In this document: positions 1-11,848 of the stretch, in pieces
Position numbering within the stretch: the stretch's first letter is position 1
How the letters are laid out: each line of letters opens with the position of its first letter
From: Leptidea sinapis
Lineage: Eukaryota; Arthropoda; Insecta; Lepidoptera; Pieridae
Direction of reading: 5' to 3'
Length of the DNA stretch: 64,000 nucleotides
NCBI RefSeq assembly: GCF_905404315.1
Contig: NC_066279.1
Span: forward strand, 5,468,501 to 5,532,500
Made by a program: the position numbers and the translations under genes
Notes under the pieces: model-generated
The model's database searches: none
What the model saw: the letters and a program-made list of their open reading frames with translations, nothing else
What the model was told of the DNA's origin: nothing

Positions 1-529
1 TTACAAATAAGCCCAATGTAGTTGCACAACTTGCATTAACATTTAGTGTGAACACGGTTTGGACATCACAAATCAGCTGTGATTAAAAATAGTAAGTCTC
101 AACCTACTTTCAAACAAAATGTCAAGCTGTCTTTTTTTATGTAGTCATCATTTGATTGAATTGTATATTGACAAGGAAACACTGTCTAATAACTAAAATC
201 ATGGTTTTTAGAATAACAATTGGATTGGCTGATACTCAACTAATATGAGTAGCAAACATTTTAGGGACAAAACACTGCATCATCTTTTTATTATGTTGAA
301 CTAGAATAACACTTTCTTCTTTTTACAATTTGATTTTATGAGATGAAATTAGATTAGTATAATTTTATATATTTATATAACTATTTCAGGTTTCTACGTT
401 ACATCTGTAAATATTTCCCTATATGCACAGTATTTGTCCCTTATAAGGATATACTTCACTTTACGATCAATAAATAATTGTTATATTTCATTGTATTTAT
501 TTGGTGAGCGATAAAATTTCTTCGCATTT

Positions 530-1090
530 TATACGAAACCTCAAGAAATTATCCAACAGAAAGTGTGGGACTTCTGATCAAAAAACAGAGACTGAAACAG
601 GTATCTGAAGGCACGAGGTCAGAGCTGAATGAAGCTGAAACCAGATGCAATAGCGGATGGTAACGAAAAATGTGTGTAGTCTGCTGTTACCGTGATGAAA
701 GACCACACCCTTTCCATTAATTAATTGCAGTCACTTTCTCTTACTTTCTTAATCCCATTTAATCCATGCTTTAATACCATCAGTTGCTGGCAGTATAAAT
801 CCGAATCGATGGTTTTGCCCAGCGGTTGAAGCTCATAATTAACAATGCCCTTCCAATTGCACCATACAAACAACATGTTTTGACACAGTCTGTGACCGAC
901 CTCTGACCACGACCTTTTTCGGACGTTCTTGTCGCACCTGACCCATATTTCATCACCTGTTATTAATGTCTTTAAAAAATGGTTCAGTTTAAATAAAGAA
1001 TCGCGAATGAGTACATTACGGTTTATCAACCGTTAACGAACCGGGAATAGCTTCATCACCAAATGCCAAGTTTCTGACAACTTTCTGGTC
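530..1090 (-). pseudogene. mariner-type transposase remnant
   Basis: The minus strand reads FLKTLITGDEIWV, then KNVRKRSW, VWCNWKGIVNYEL and DSDLYCQQL, which matches the catalytic core of mariner transposases (family motifs TGDEKW, WDWKG..YYELL). After a stop the match seems to continue as VVFHHGNSR, resembling the family's VIFHQDNARPH. Only the central third is clear and stops or frameshifts flank it. An inactive relic. Confidence 0.75.
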
Positions 1091-1616
1091 TACTTATGTA
1101 TCAGGGAAATCTTAAAAAATTTTGGTGCGAACATTTTATCGAGTTAAATTCATTGCACTGCCGCTACATAATTTTCAAAACAATGCCAAAATTTGAAAAC
1201 AAATGAAAAGCACATAAACCATTACCTACATTATTCCTCCAGCTTCCATATTCCTTCCTAATATAAAATGAATAGTTTTTATCCAGAAACTGTCAGCATG
1301 GGCCACGTATAAATGATTTCATTGCATTCTCTCATTCTTCACATTAAACTTTATTTTATTCACTGTTATGGGTCACTTTTTTATAGCAGCAAACCCGTCG
1401 ACACTTAGTACATAGCGGTCACCCAGGTAAATCTCTTGCTAAACCTCTTATTCTCTCTGAATTTGCCACGCGTACCTTTTTGCGCTGATACATTCCATAC
1501 CCACCCCTCCGGGACCCTATATTTGTTACTGGGCAACTATTCACAGCAATCTTGGAGCAAAATTGAAGTTTGGCGAGAAAATAGAAATGTACTATTGATA
1601 TGTTACATAATTTATA

Positions 1617-1754
1617 TGTCTAGACAGCTGTGAAAACGTCAAAAAAATTGAATTTAGATTTAACCTCTATTTTGAGCAATTCTCGCATACTAAACTAAAT
1701 TTCCTGGCCTGTTTTTATCGATTGTCTAACAGCAAGAGACTCTATCTAGAAGTT
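1617..1754 (-). mobile_element. Tc1/mariner-like MITE, copy 1 (short)
   Basis: Diverged copy of the TA-flanked family best seen at 29006-29212: it ends in GACTCTATCTAGA and contains the complements of the internal blocks (AGCAAGAGACTCT, AGGCCAGG). Shorter than the others, so probably internally deleted. Confidence 0.55.
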
Positions 1755-2285
1755 TAAATGACCTAAGATAAATACATTCAATTAACAGAATTTTGTTAAT
1801 TTTGAGGTGTTGCTTTATCCGCAAGAACTGTCGAGTTTTCATTAGATCTATTTTTTATCAATATTAAAAAACATAAATTTTATTCATAAAAATTATTGCC
1901 ATCTTAAATATAACTGGTATTTTGTAGTATGTGATGTCTTCAAGTTAAATACTTATAAATGTTATAATTTAAGAACCTCTTGTGAGAATTATCCGCATAT
2001 TATCACGTGTACATAAAGCAAAAGAAGTGAAAATTAAAAATAATTGGGTCTTGACAGCTTCATTTAAGATAATTTTGGAATTATCTTAATTGTCCCTTGT
2101 CATTTCGTGGTTAAGTTTTTGATAAGTTCAAAGGAAAAACCTGAAGATTATTATTAAATACTATGTAATTGTGAAATGCAATTTATGTCGTAGTGTCAGA
2201 TGTTAATAAGGCATAAGCATTTACAGACACATTTAAATCAAAGAAATGTAAGAAAACCAGAATAAGTTATTGGAAGCCCCTTAAA

Positions 2286-2566
2286 AGTAAGGCTCTTTTA
2301 CACAGGATGCCTGCTAGATTATGGTTACCAAAACGGCGCCTCTTTCTGCCATGAAGCAAAAATGTGTAAGTATAGCTGTGTTACGGTCTGAAGGGAACCG
2401 TAGCTAGTGAAATTACTGGGCAAATGAGACTTAACATCTTATGTCTCAAGGTGTCTCAGAATTTTTTGGTTTTTTCAAGAATCCGGCATTACAATAATGG
2501 GCAAGGCGTATCAATTATCATCAGCTGAACGTCCTGTTCTTCTCGTACCTTATTGCCATAAAAAAT
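2286..2566 (+). repeat. CAGTGGGAGGCT repeat, copy 1
   Basis: About 280 bp, one of ten copies of a dispersed family here. Landmarks in order: CACAGGATGCC, CTAGATTATGG, GGTCTGAAGGG, GCAAATGAGACTTAACATC, CAGCTGAACGTCCTG, and an A-rich end after CATA. The A-rich 3-prime end and one-directional truncation suggest a non-autonomous retroposon. I cannot name it with confidence. Confidence 0.7.
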
Positions 2567-2966
2567 CTAAGCCAAGATGCATATTAAAAAAGACATAGCG
2601 TAAAATGATACTCCGTTTGTTTCTTGTTCTTAATTATAATTAAATATCAAATGATATCGGACTTTAATTTTCAAAAAATTCTTACATACATTATTTCCTC
2701 TTTTCACTGGGTACTTATCATTCTGTTCAAGAATTTGTTATTGAAGTATAAAACGAATTCCACAGATGCCACTTATCTGTATATACAAATGTGAAGGCTG
2801 TAGAGTACAGATTGTGATATAAAATTTATTCGACAGCCCAAAACTGCTCGGAGGTAACATACATTGAGCTTCACAATCTTCTTTTGAATTTTGATGTGAG
2901 GAATAAAACAATCAAGAATTTCACCGGAAAATACTGCCAGTCTACACACATTTTTTTATATTTTTA

Positions 2967-3449
2967 CTAGTTGACTCAGCAAACGTTGTATTGCCATATA
3001 AAGTAATAAGAAAATTAATAATTAAAATTTTTGGGGTATAAAAATAGATGACGACTGATTCTCATACCATATAATATTCAGGTTATGTATAGTTATTTTA
3101 TAATTATCTAGGCTAATCATTTACGGGTGTGCAAAATGGATGTCATCGGGAAACAGCTGTTATATTTCTGAATGTTGGCCAAGAAGTGCTTAGTATCATT
3201 TAGAAAGAAAGATATATAAAATCTAATTAGTTATTTATTTTAAATTATTCTTTCAATTTGATTTCTGAACGGCGGGGGACACATCAAAGGAAAAACAAAT
3301 TTTTTGTTTATATTAATTTTTTTCCGAGAATTTACATATTTTTTCACGTTTTATACCTTCCCTGGACTTCCACAAATAATTCAACACCAAAATAAGCCAA
3401 ATCGGTCCAGCCGTTCTCGAGTTTTAGCGAGACTAACGAACAGCAATTC

Positions 3450-3480
<31 letters not shown>

Positions 3481-3481
3481 G
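2967..3481 (+). mobile_element. LINE-like/non-autonomous repeat (CTAG...CAGCAAACGTTGTATTG), copy 1, with TA tail
   Basis: Opens near CAGCAAACGTTGTATTGCC and ends in TCTCGAGTTTTAGCGAGAC followed by about 28 bp of TA repeats. The same head and tail occur inverted at 5711-6390. No coding sequence is left. The microsatellite tail is typical of target-primed retroposons. Confidence 0.65.
3454..3481. repeat. (TA)n microsatellite
   Basis: Uninterrupted TA dinucleotides at the 3-prime end of the repeat just described; apparent open frames across it are spurious. Confidence 0.9.
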
Positions 3482-3780
3482 ATTATTATATTGGGACATA
3501 AACATAATGCTTAAAATGTTATCCCTCTTGCCACTTACTTCTGTATAATTTTCGCGATTTTTGGTTTTTATTTTACCGATTTTTAAAATATATATTGGTG
3601 TCTCGTTGTGAACATAATGAGATAATTTATTAAAAAAATTATTAATTGGAACGAATATCAACAGAGAGTAACAAGATTTAACAGTTTCTGTCATTACAAT
3701 CATGTTTACGAGATACTTATTACTTATAGTAATAAGTATCTCAAGTGACTTTGACAGGCGTTAACAATTGGTATTATCTT

Positions 3781-4157
3781 ACACAAATAAAATTTGAAAA
3801 ACAAAATTTTATGAACGATGCGGGATTCGAACCCACGACCTCCGGCATTCCGTGCCGGTGCTCTAACCAACGGAGCTAACCGTTCGAGTACCGCCTCGTT
3901 ATAAAATTCTGTTTGTTTTGTTCAACTCTCAGGTTGTGCCTTCATCTACAGGATCTACTTTACAGTTGATAACCTGCTCAACCCCAATATTTGCATATTA
4001 GGAAATTGACTTGAGATGTCGCTCTTGTAAATCTAAACGATATGTTATGTTTTTAAATTGATAACCCTCACTTCTAGGATTAATACACAAATAAAATTTG
4101 ATTGTGTGTATTAATCCTAGAAGTGAGGGTTATCACTTTAAAAGCATAACATATCGT
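3781..4157 (-). mobile_element. SINE-like element with internal tRNA cloverleaf, copy 1
   Basis: Flanked by a perfect 13-bp direct repeat TTGGTATTATCTT (3768-3780 and 4158-4170), a target-site duplication. On the minus strand it contains ACCTGAGAGTTGAACAAA, a tRNA-like block at 3813-3885, then an AT-rich end. Its far (minus-strand 5-prime) end, 4035-4159, is a large inverted repeat. Further copies: 45987-46153, 61741-61900 and a weak one at 10800-10890. Confidence 0.75.
3813..3885 (-). other. tRNA-like cloverleaf inside the SINE-like element (not a functional tRNA gene)
   Basis: The minus strand folds into a full 73-nt cloverleaf: 7-bp acceptor stem GAACGGT/ATCGTTC, D-stem GCTC/GAGC, anticodon stem CCGGC/GCCGG and T-arm GTGGGTTCGAATCCCGC. 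The anticodon loop is ACGGAAT, nominally GGA, but position 33 is C rather than U, and a Ser(GGA) tRNA would need a long variable arm, absent here. With diverged copies elsewhere, this is a SINE promoter module. Confidence 0.7.
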
Positions 4158-4159
4158 TT
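4035..4159. repeat. Long inverted repeat (55-bp arms)
   Basis: Arms at 4035-4090 and 4103-4159 are almost perfect complements around a 12-bp spacer ATAAAATTTGAT. The left arm contains TGATAACCCTCACTTCTAGG. It lies entirely inside the SINE-like insertion. Confidence 0.85.
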
Positions 4160-4262
4160 GGTATTATCTTGGTAATCTGGCAGTTCAATTGGATTTCTTT
4201 CACAGTTGTAATGAATGTGTGTTTACATGCAACTATGCAAAAGTACCTATCATAAGATACCC

Positions 4263-4767
4263 AAAAAAAAACGACTTCAAAAACTGAAAAGTATAAAATA
4301 ACTTAATAAAGATTTAATTTAATACACCTCTTATGCAAATCTTATACCCTTAATATTGATTAAATACTATTAGATATTTGTTTTTGTGAGAACACTAAAA
4401 TATCGTGAAGAACGTTTGTTAGCTATTAATGGCAGGTAGCCTAAGACTCACTTATCGGGACACGGGTTAGTAAAAATAATAAATAATTAATCTAAATGAA
4501 AAATTCTAAAAAAGGCAGTACACAAACTATAATAATTAATAGTAATATCCACGTTGGCAAAAATATTCATAAAAAATATTCTTTAAAACAAAACTACTTG
4601 GCCAAACTATGTCAAATTTATGGGACCAAATGGCAAACATTCCGCCTCGAACATTAAAAGAATCACGAAAATGGGATCATAAATCTCACCGTAATCGGTG
4701 TACCTACATAAATAAAAAAATACCAATTGAATTGAGAACCTCCTCCATTTCGAAGTCGGTTAAAAAT
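4263..4767. mobile_element. TIR element ending in AACCGACTTC, copy 1
   Basis: Left end AAAACGACTTCAAAAACTG; right end CGAAGTCGGTTAAAAA, its near complement. About 505 bp with no open frame of note. Partial ends of the same family appear at 45291 and 63306. Confidence 0.55.
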
Positions 4768-5710
4768 ACCATTAATTAGCTGATCTCATGTTTGACCAAA
4801 TCTGAATGAAACAAATACTTAATGTAACTAAAAAGCTTACCAAAATTCATTCAAATTTCTTGAGATAAATGTGTATAACAAACAAACCCACCAAAGTTCT
4901 AAATACTTTTTTTGGCTACGGTAACAAAGTGTCGCTTTAAAATGTTTTTCTGAAACAATATTTCATGGACAGCCACTTTTAAGATTTTATTACATGTTTT
5001 TGTGTATATGCTTAACAAATAACATAATATAAAGTTAAATAATAATAAAAGCAGATGTTATGGTATCAGTGTGTACATCGCGTGACTGTTAAGCTTCCTG
5101 GCTTTGACGCATATTGACAGTAAGTAAGTACCTAAAATTTGTTTACACTAAATGTAACAACGATAATCGCTAGATCGGTTTACCTATAGATTTAGGCTGA
5201 GACCAATTTACTTAAGGTGAAATCTATAGAGCGACGATTTACGACTTGTCAGTACAAAACGGTCACAGAAACAATAGATTCGCTTTCCTTTTGTAAGTTG
5301 CTGTATCTCTATTAGAGATATTCTTATCTCTAGCACGCTCTGTTCATCTATACGCCAGTATAAATGTTTTTATATAAGTCCATGGTTTTTCTTATAATTT
5401 TGTTTGTATGTGACACTAGCGGTCTAGAAAAATCCAAAAATTTGTTAATACCATCACCATTAAACACAAAATCATTTATTATAATATATGGTTTGAATCC
5501 TCATAGTTACCATAAGATATACTTAATTTGTATCTTTAATATTAATTTACATATAAAATACTTTACGTCTTTCTGTAGGTACTCACATTATAAGTAAGAA
5601 GGCTAAATATGTTAATAATGTTCATAATACTACATATCATTATATTGTTTCTTATTTTTGTATAGTTTAGGATCACTTGTTGGCGTGTCTATAAAATCTT
5701 GAATATTTTG

Positions 5711-6390
5711 ATATATCTATATATATAAAAATGAATTGCTGTTCGTTAGTCTCGCTAAAACTCGAGAACGACTGGACCGATTTGGCTAATTTTGAATTAT
5801 TTGTGGAAGTCCAGGGATGGCTTAAAAGGTGAATAAATATGAAAATGCTCGGATTTACTTAAAAACAATAATTTTGTTTTTCCTTTCATATGTCCCCCAT
5901 CGTTCAGAAATCAAATTGAAAGAATAATATAACTTAATTTTAGTTAACTATAGTTAGATTAACTACAGTTGTTAACTATCTATCAGATTATTTTTTATGT
6001 AGATTGATAAATCTTAAGTTTTGTCACAAATTAAATTTCTGAACGCAACCATTCAATTCAATTAAATTTTTGTAATATGGCGTGTGTCTGCACCAGTTGG
6101 GCGCAAATTGAAAAATGATTCAGCATTAAAAAATACATCCAACTTCAAATTTCCATCCGTCTACAATCAACACCTATTTTATATTATTCTGTTTCATCCA
6201 TAGAAATAGGGTTGCAAGATGGCAATGGAATATAATAATTGTTGTAGTACGATACATTTTATGTACGATTTAATATTTTGTAGGTCTGAGAATCGTTCGT
6301 CATCTATTTTTTATAACCCAAAAATTTTAATTATTGATTTTTTTTTATAACTTTATACGGCAATACAACGTTTGCTGGGTCAGCTAGTAA
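5711..6390 (-). mobile_element. CAGCAAACGTTGTATTG repeat, copy 2 (inverted)
   Basis: Reverse copy of the element at 2967-3481: starts with the TA/AT tail, then GTCTCGCTAAAACTCGAGA, and ends with CAATACAACGTTTGCTGGG. It is about 165 bp longer than copy 1 internally. Confidence 0.65.
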
Positions 6391-6817
6391 AGATATAAAA
6401 ATTTATATTAATTATAATATGAATCTATATCTTTTCTAACATAGTGACCACAATTTATTCAACAAATTTATATTACTCTTAGACATAAGTTTGTAACAGA
6501 TAAAATAAATTATCTTTAAACAGCAAATGTAGGGCCATAAATAAAACCAGTCATGATATAAGATTGCATGTAAATAATCTGATGCATCTGACTAAAATGG
6601 CAATGTGACGAGAAATACTTGATGTACATGAAATCAATCCTTTTTCAGAAAAATATAACGCAAGTTGTACTTTTAAAACATTTACCTAATGTGTATGTAA
6701 GTACACATTTCGTTAGTCATTCAGCCATTGGAGAAATAGAAAATATGTGATAATAATATGACACCGTCAAAGTTTGCAACAGCGATCAGTATAGCACCTT
6801 CCAGATGTTTGTTTATA

Positions 6818-7215
6818 TGGAATAGAGGACAGACGAGCGTACGGGTCACCTGGTGTTAAGTGATCACCGCTGTCCACATTCTTCTGCAATACCAGAGGAA
6901 TCACAAGAGCGTTGACGGCCATTCAAAACAGTGCGCGCCTTTTTTTTGAAGGTACCGGTATCGTACTGGTATCGTATCGTCCTGGAAACACCGCACAAGT
7001 AAGCTCATTCCACAGCTTCGTCGTGGCATTCGTGCGATGATGGAATTTGGCGGCAGGAATTAAGTCAAACAGCTCTTTGGAACATTCCCCCTGATAAATG
7101 CCGTAGAAGACACACAGTGAAGCGACGTCTCCACGCAACGCCAAGTGATCCAGCCGTTCACGGTGCTCTGGGTCCCCGACAATTTGAACAGATCTGCGTT
7201 GTACGTTGGACCACA
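6818..7215 (-). pseudogene. Jockey-type LINE 3-prime end with reverse-transcriptase C-terminus, copy 1
   Basis: The minus strand encodes RGDVASLCVFYGIYQGEC, ELFDLIPAAKFHHRT and KLWNELTCAVFPGRYD, the C-terminal end of a common insect non-LTR retrotransposon reverse transcriptase as I recognise it. A deletion after HHRT removes the middle of the usual segment. Its 3-prime UTR includes GGTGATCACTTAACACCAG in complement. Inactive, 5-prime truncated. Confidence 0.65.
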
Positions 7216-7719
7216 GAACAGAAAAAACTAGTCTGTTCCGTGCGTTGGACTAATACCTGGTGAAGGTTACTTGATATTGCAAGGCTTAGAAACGGTCATA
7301 CATTTTGTTTGTTTATAAAAATTGATATTGATTCAAATTTCGTTTGTATCGTCCAATGTATATTCAATATGAGAGTTGTTTAATTGTCCTTACTAGCCAG
7401 TAAATTCTGCAAGAGTCGAAATAAGTATAACTCTTATTTCGGCTTTGTGTACTGTGCTCTAACACGTGTCAAGACGATCTAACACATCGTTCATAACCAT
7501 TTTTTACAATACAATCTTAAAGTAAAATTTCAAAAACAAAAACGGTAAAATGATTTTACAAGTAGAACAAAACCGAATAAAAGTTCTTTATGTACATAAA
7601 CATAACCGATTGAAATTTTAAGTTTTCAAGTTGTACTACAAGCCCAAAGTGACAAGCTAGTCGTGAGGAACATTAATAGAGCTCTACGTCTAGCTGTCGA
7701 CTGCCAACAGCTGACTCAT

Positions 7720-8024
7720 GGCTGTTCCCAATATACTATCTACAGATAGAGATAATTTACTACCACCTACTGTCAGCAATTAGCTGTCAATAATCTGAAG
7801 CTGCCCCAATATACCCGATAAGTCATTCTTATTATTATATTGGGACGCGTGAAATGCAATTTCCATACAAACTTCTATCGCTGGTAAGCTATACGTCGTC
7901 CCATTGACAGACAGCGTGTACGGATAAGATGAGTTACACTCGATAAGTTTATTGGGACAGAAAAGTCAACGATAGTTACGATTTTTATCTCAAATAAGAG
8001 ATAGACTGAATATTGGGAACGGTC
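7720..8024. mobile_element. MITE with GGCYGTTCCCAATAT ends, copy 1
   Basis: About 305 bp. Left end GGCTGTTCCCAATATACTA; right end GAATATTGGGAACGGTC, an inverted match of about 15 of 17. The interior matches, in reverse, the right half of the element at 17478-18184. No clear target duplication. Confidence 0.6.
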
Positions 8025-8284
8025 GTTAAATGAATGAAAAATCATCGTTTTTTAATCATTAAATTAATGTTAGACTTTAGCAACTGAATGAAAATTAGAA
8101 TGCTAGCAACAACATTGGATATTGGTGGACAAGAAAGAGCTAAACTTGGTAGGAGTTTAAAGATGAAACAAAATTGTCAGTTTGTTTTTTCAGACTGTGT
8201 GCCTTCTTTTATATTGATACCACAAAGCTTTTTCGGAAAGAGAAGGATAATTTATTTATTACAACTTAAAATGTATATGATTTT

Positions 8285-8375
8285 TGCGAGTTTCAGGTAT
8301 TTTGGTCATATTGGAAGGCTTGATGAAAATACACAGACGCACAAAATTATAGAGGAAACGCGGATAAAAATGTTG
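8285..8375 (+). pseudogene. Possible RTE-type LINE RT fragment
   Basis: A short frame reads RYFGHIGRLDENTQTHK, resembling the YFGH(I/V).R.D.N segment near the end of RTE-like reverse transcriptases, also seen at 22387. Short, so weak. Confidence 0.3.
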
Positions 8376-9354
8376 GGTATAGTCGGCATATGTCATGATC
8401 AGGGATCGATATTTGAGTTTAATGAAAAGATTAATGATCGCTCGTCTCACTAGTTACTTTTCACGATTATTTTCGCATAAACTAGTAAAAATAATTAAAG
8501 CGGTAAAAGAAGGCAAAAAAGCACTAAAGCAAAGCTTACCCATATAAAATTGACGGAACCTATTTCGTAGTTTCTTCAGATTTTCAGCTTCAGCAATACA
8601 TTACGGCTTCATAGTATCTGGACAAGCAATAACAGCAGGCTTCTATTGTACTGAACTTCGAATAATCACGATGAAAGTCGCAATTTATTATTGTTCCATT
8701 GCTGTCTTCAGACGGCTCAAAAAACCGATTTAAATCTAGAGCATCTACGTTTAGAAGTCTTCTGATATCCTCCATACTTGCCAGGCCTTAACTGATTATG
8801 ATGTTTTTCGCGATTTGGAAATTTTGTACACGGTGAAAACTTAATACCTAATAGGTAATAGATAATGCCTTCACAGAGTTTTTTGAGTCTAGATCCACAG
8901 AGTTCTACCGCAAAGGCATAAATTAACTAACAGTGGATGGCACAAATTTATAACCAGGGATAGATAAAATAAATATATTTTACCTTTCTTAAACCCCTTA
9001 TATGTATAAGATTAAAGTGAGGAGAAGTAGAGACACTAATATAAGAAATAAATATTAGAAATAAATACTCGTAGAGGCCCTATTTGTGGTTAGGTACTAG
9101 TAGGCCTATAGCTAACGAGCGGCCGTGCTATCGCTTCATTAATTAGTGTGGTTAAATGCACAATGAGAAGTCGGAGTTTCGGTAAATAATAATTATTATT
9201 GTATATTTTAGCAAATTTTTTAACCTATTCATAATTAAGATCGCAAATCCAATGAGACGTGTTATAGTATAATACACGTCTTCTTGAATGAACGCTCCTC
9301 GTCAAATTTTTTTACCGAACTCTCAGGTTAAATTTGACTTAATAGAAGGGTGGT
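8376..9354. other. Spacer without recognised features
   Basis: AT-rich DNA. A 61-codon minus-strand frame at 8590-8775 has no motif I recognise. Nothing else supportable. Confidence 0.5.
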
Positions 9355-10245
9355 TACAGCGGTGCTATTCATGTAATTTCGAATTCGATTATCCTATCCA
9401 CATTTTGTTCTAGATTGGTATTCTTCTATCATTTCTCCAGAACGATAACTAAACTATGAATCGGAGCTGCGGGTCAACGACATTTGGAGGACAAGCTCGC
9501 TCAAGGCTACCAATATTGTTTTACCAAATCTAAGATACTTCTTCTACTATATAAGTGTTATCTATGTTCTATTATATGATGTTTTAAGTTTTCAACTCAA
9601 CTAGACGTCAAAATTTTGCAGAATACCACTGACCTCTACTATATACCACTGGACTGGCGGCTGTCAAAGTGCTTTTGTTGTGCCTGTTTGATATTCGCCA
9701 TTTTGGCTCTGTTGGCCATTTGCGAGAGTCTGCGGTACTAAAACTAGTGATGACAACCTCAGCAAACATCGATAGATCGAGGAAAACTACTTACAAAAAA
9801 AATTGGTGTACTTTATTACGGTGATTCTTGAAGTATAAATAACACGGAAAACGAACGAAATTTATTCAAAATGCAAAGATACTTCAGAGTATTGTGCGTT
9901 CCTTCGCAGCCAATTGTATTATACGTCAAAATTAGTTCTCTGGACGCTAGCGAGTGGCGCTTCAAATAGGCACAAAAAAAATCTGTGAATCATATGGAAC
10001 AGCCTGTCCAGTGGTATTTATATGCAGGTCAGTGCAGAATACGCATCTGCCAACAATTGACGTTAGATATTATACGAGAATACGCAACATACAATTTCCC
10101 TAAATCAGAACGTAACTTCAGCACAATATTAACTGAACCGTCGATTTGTGTTACAAGAAAACGAAATTCAACCTATTGGTATAAGCTCGCTTCAATTCGA
10201 TTCTCGTTCTGTTACGAGAATAGGGCTACAGTATTAATAATATTG
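9355..10245. repeat. Dispersed repeat, copy 1, interrupted by a 408-bp transposon
   Basis: 9355-9626 and 10035-10245 together match 36530-36960 (shared blocks such as ACCAATATTGTT, ATTTTGCAGAATACGCATC and TTTCCCTAAATCA). The 36-kb copy is continuous at the point where this one is interrupted. Confidence 0.75.
9627..10034. mobile_element. hAT-like non-autonomous transposon, 408 bp
   Basis: Ends CACTGACCT...AGGTCAGTG are inverted repeats, with further complementarity around CCACTGGAC/GTCCAGTGG. It is bounded by a perfect 8-bp duplication CAGAATAC (9619-9626 and 10035-10042). Eight-bp duplications are typical of hAT and P-type transposases. The second repeat copy at about 36750 shows a single CAGAATAC, the pre-insertion state. 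No transposase inside; the open frame across its right border is chance. Confidence 0.85.
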
Positions 10246-10799
10246 AATAATTTGAACAATACATTTCAATATTGTTGGTCAAATTATTACAACCAGCCCC
10301 TCACTCCCCTAGTTTACACAAGTTTTAGTGTTCGTATTTTTAAAATAGATTGTCAGTAAACTGAATATTGAAATTAATAATATTATTAAGAGGTTTGAAG
10401 TAAAGTAAATGATATACCTGCGTAAGTCAAATTCTTATCAGCTCTTCGTCCTTCTTATGATTTCCTGACGTTCCAAACTGAAGGTTTATTAAAATATAGT
10501 CTTTAATATTATTATTTGAGAGCCACAGAAGGCGAAATGGACACAAAGAAAATGTGGCAGTCTTTTAAAAGGTAATATCGGGAATGTAGGAGTGATCTGA
10601 TGATAGAGAGTACATCTTCATCATCTTCTACACAAGAGTGAATGTAGATATAAATAAAGGATTATTCCACGATCCGATTGAAGATTGGGTATTGGTAAAG
10701 AATAACAAAAATAAGAAAATTTAAATAATATATGACACGAGAATAACAAGCTAGAGAAGTATGTCGCGACCATAGACAATACACGCTAGTATAGATGGA

Positions 10800-10890
10800 G
10801 CTACAACCTGAGATTTGAACAAGGCATACCAAAATTTTGGTCGATGCGTCGCTCGGACAGAACCTGTGAGGCCCGAATCGTCCATTACTT
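10800..10890 (+). repeat. Weak, diverged copy of the internal-cloverleaf SINE-like element
   Basis: ACAACCTGAGATTTGAACAA followed by CATACCAA and CCCGAATCGTCC, matching landmarks of the copies at 3781 and 61741, but the tRNA block is broken. Confidence 0.4.
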
Positions 10891-10994
10891 TTGGTAGAAA
10901 TTAAAGTTGTATATTTAATAAAGTAAACCGTCTAAGAGAGAAGAACATTTTTAAAGATAAAGATAGAAAGGGTAAGCGAATCTATCGCGTTGCG

Positions 10995-11402
10995 TTGTGA
11001 GTACACTGAACGATGGTGGACTCAGTAGCCTTTATCATGGCGTCTATCCAGCGGGTTGGCTATCGACCGCGTGCTCTCTTGCCTTCCACTTGGCCTTTAA
11101 CTACCAGTCCCTCCATCGAGTTCTTATTTCTAGAGACGTGACCAAAGAACTTCAGTATTCTTAGTTGCACCATTGACGACGTCTTTAATACGAAGCTCTT
11201 TGAGGATGGATACACTGGTGTGAAATGCTGTCCACGGGATCTTTAGGAGGCGTCTCCTGCACAACATCTCTAATGCATCGATTTTACAGTGATCCTGCAA
11301 TTTCAGCTACCAAGTTTCGGCTCCATAGAGAAAGATTGGAAACACAAGGCATTTCATCAATCTTTTTACTTTTGTCTTCTTGGTAATCCTCCTGTCCCTA
11401 AT
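10995..11402 (-). pseudogene. RTE-type LINE reverse-transcriptase C-terminal remnant
   Basis: The minus strand reads KCLVFPIFLYGAETW, then CRRRLLKIPWTAFHTSVS and ILKELRIKD, with stops. This matches the end of RTE-like reverse transcriptases (family motif YG.ETW...R.L.IPWT.H..N..IL). It parallels the fragment at 21960-22640 on the other strand. Confidence 0.75.
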
Positions 11403-11848
11403 TAACTAATTAGCTAGTATCAGTAATTTCCTTCAAGTGAATTGATATCCAGATAGATATCACGTCTTTTTTTTAGCAAAGTTGTTATCCAAAGTATTTA
11501 TTATTCTATATTGAGATCAACAATAATTATAATCCAAAATTAATATATCTATAATAATAAAATATATACTTAAAGACGGAACATATTTCAACTTTAACTC
11601 GTTTTGTTAACAGTACAAGAAACTGATGCAATACACAAAACAGATTGCCTCATATATTATTATTCATTATATTATCATAAGACAATTTAACAATTTACTC
11701 TTTTAATAAAAATATAGCATTGTTATCTGGTTATCAAGGAAATTTAAAGATTGATTTACGTTCTTAATTTAATTAAACTTGTTACATGGGAGAATATTAA
11801 TTATGAGTTTGAACAAAGATACGTGAACCTGTTTTATTATTGTCTATC

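Noticed and set aside
3813..3885. A functional nuclear tRNA gene on the minus strand
   Set aside because: The fold is good, but C33 replaces the near-invariant U33, the nominal GGA anticodon does not fit a tRNA with a short variable loop, and diverged copies show it is a repeat module.
8088..8453. Small GTPase-like LDIGGQE motif
   Set aside because: Only a few residues match, no P-loop or other G-box follows, and the downstream part looks like a LINE tail.
9985..10359. A 124-codon open frame as a gene
   Set aside because: It runs across the border of the 408-bp transposon insertion, so it is a chance frame.
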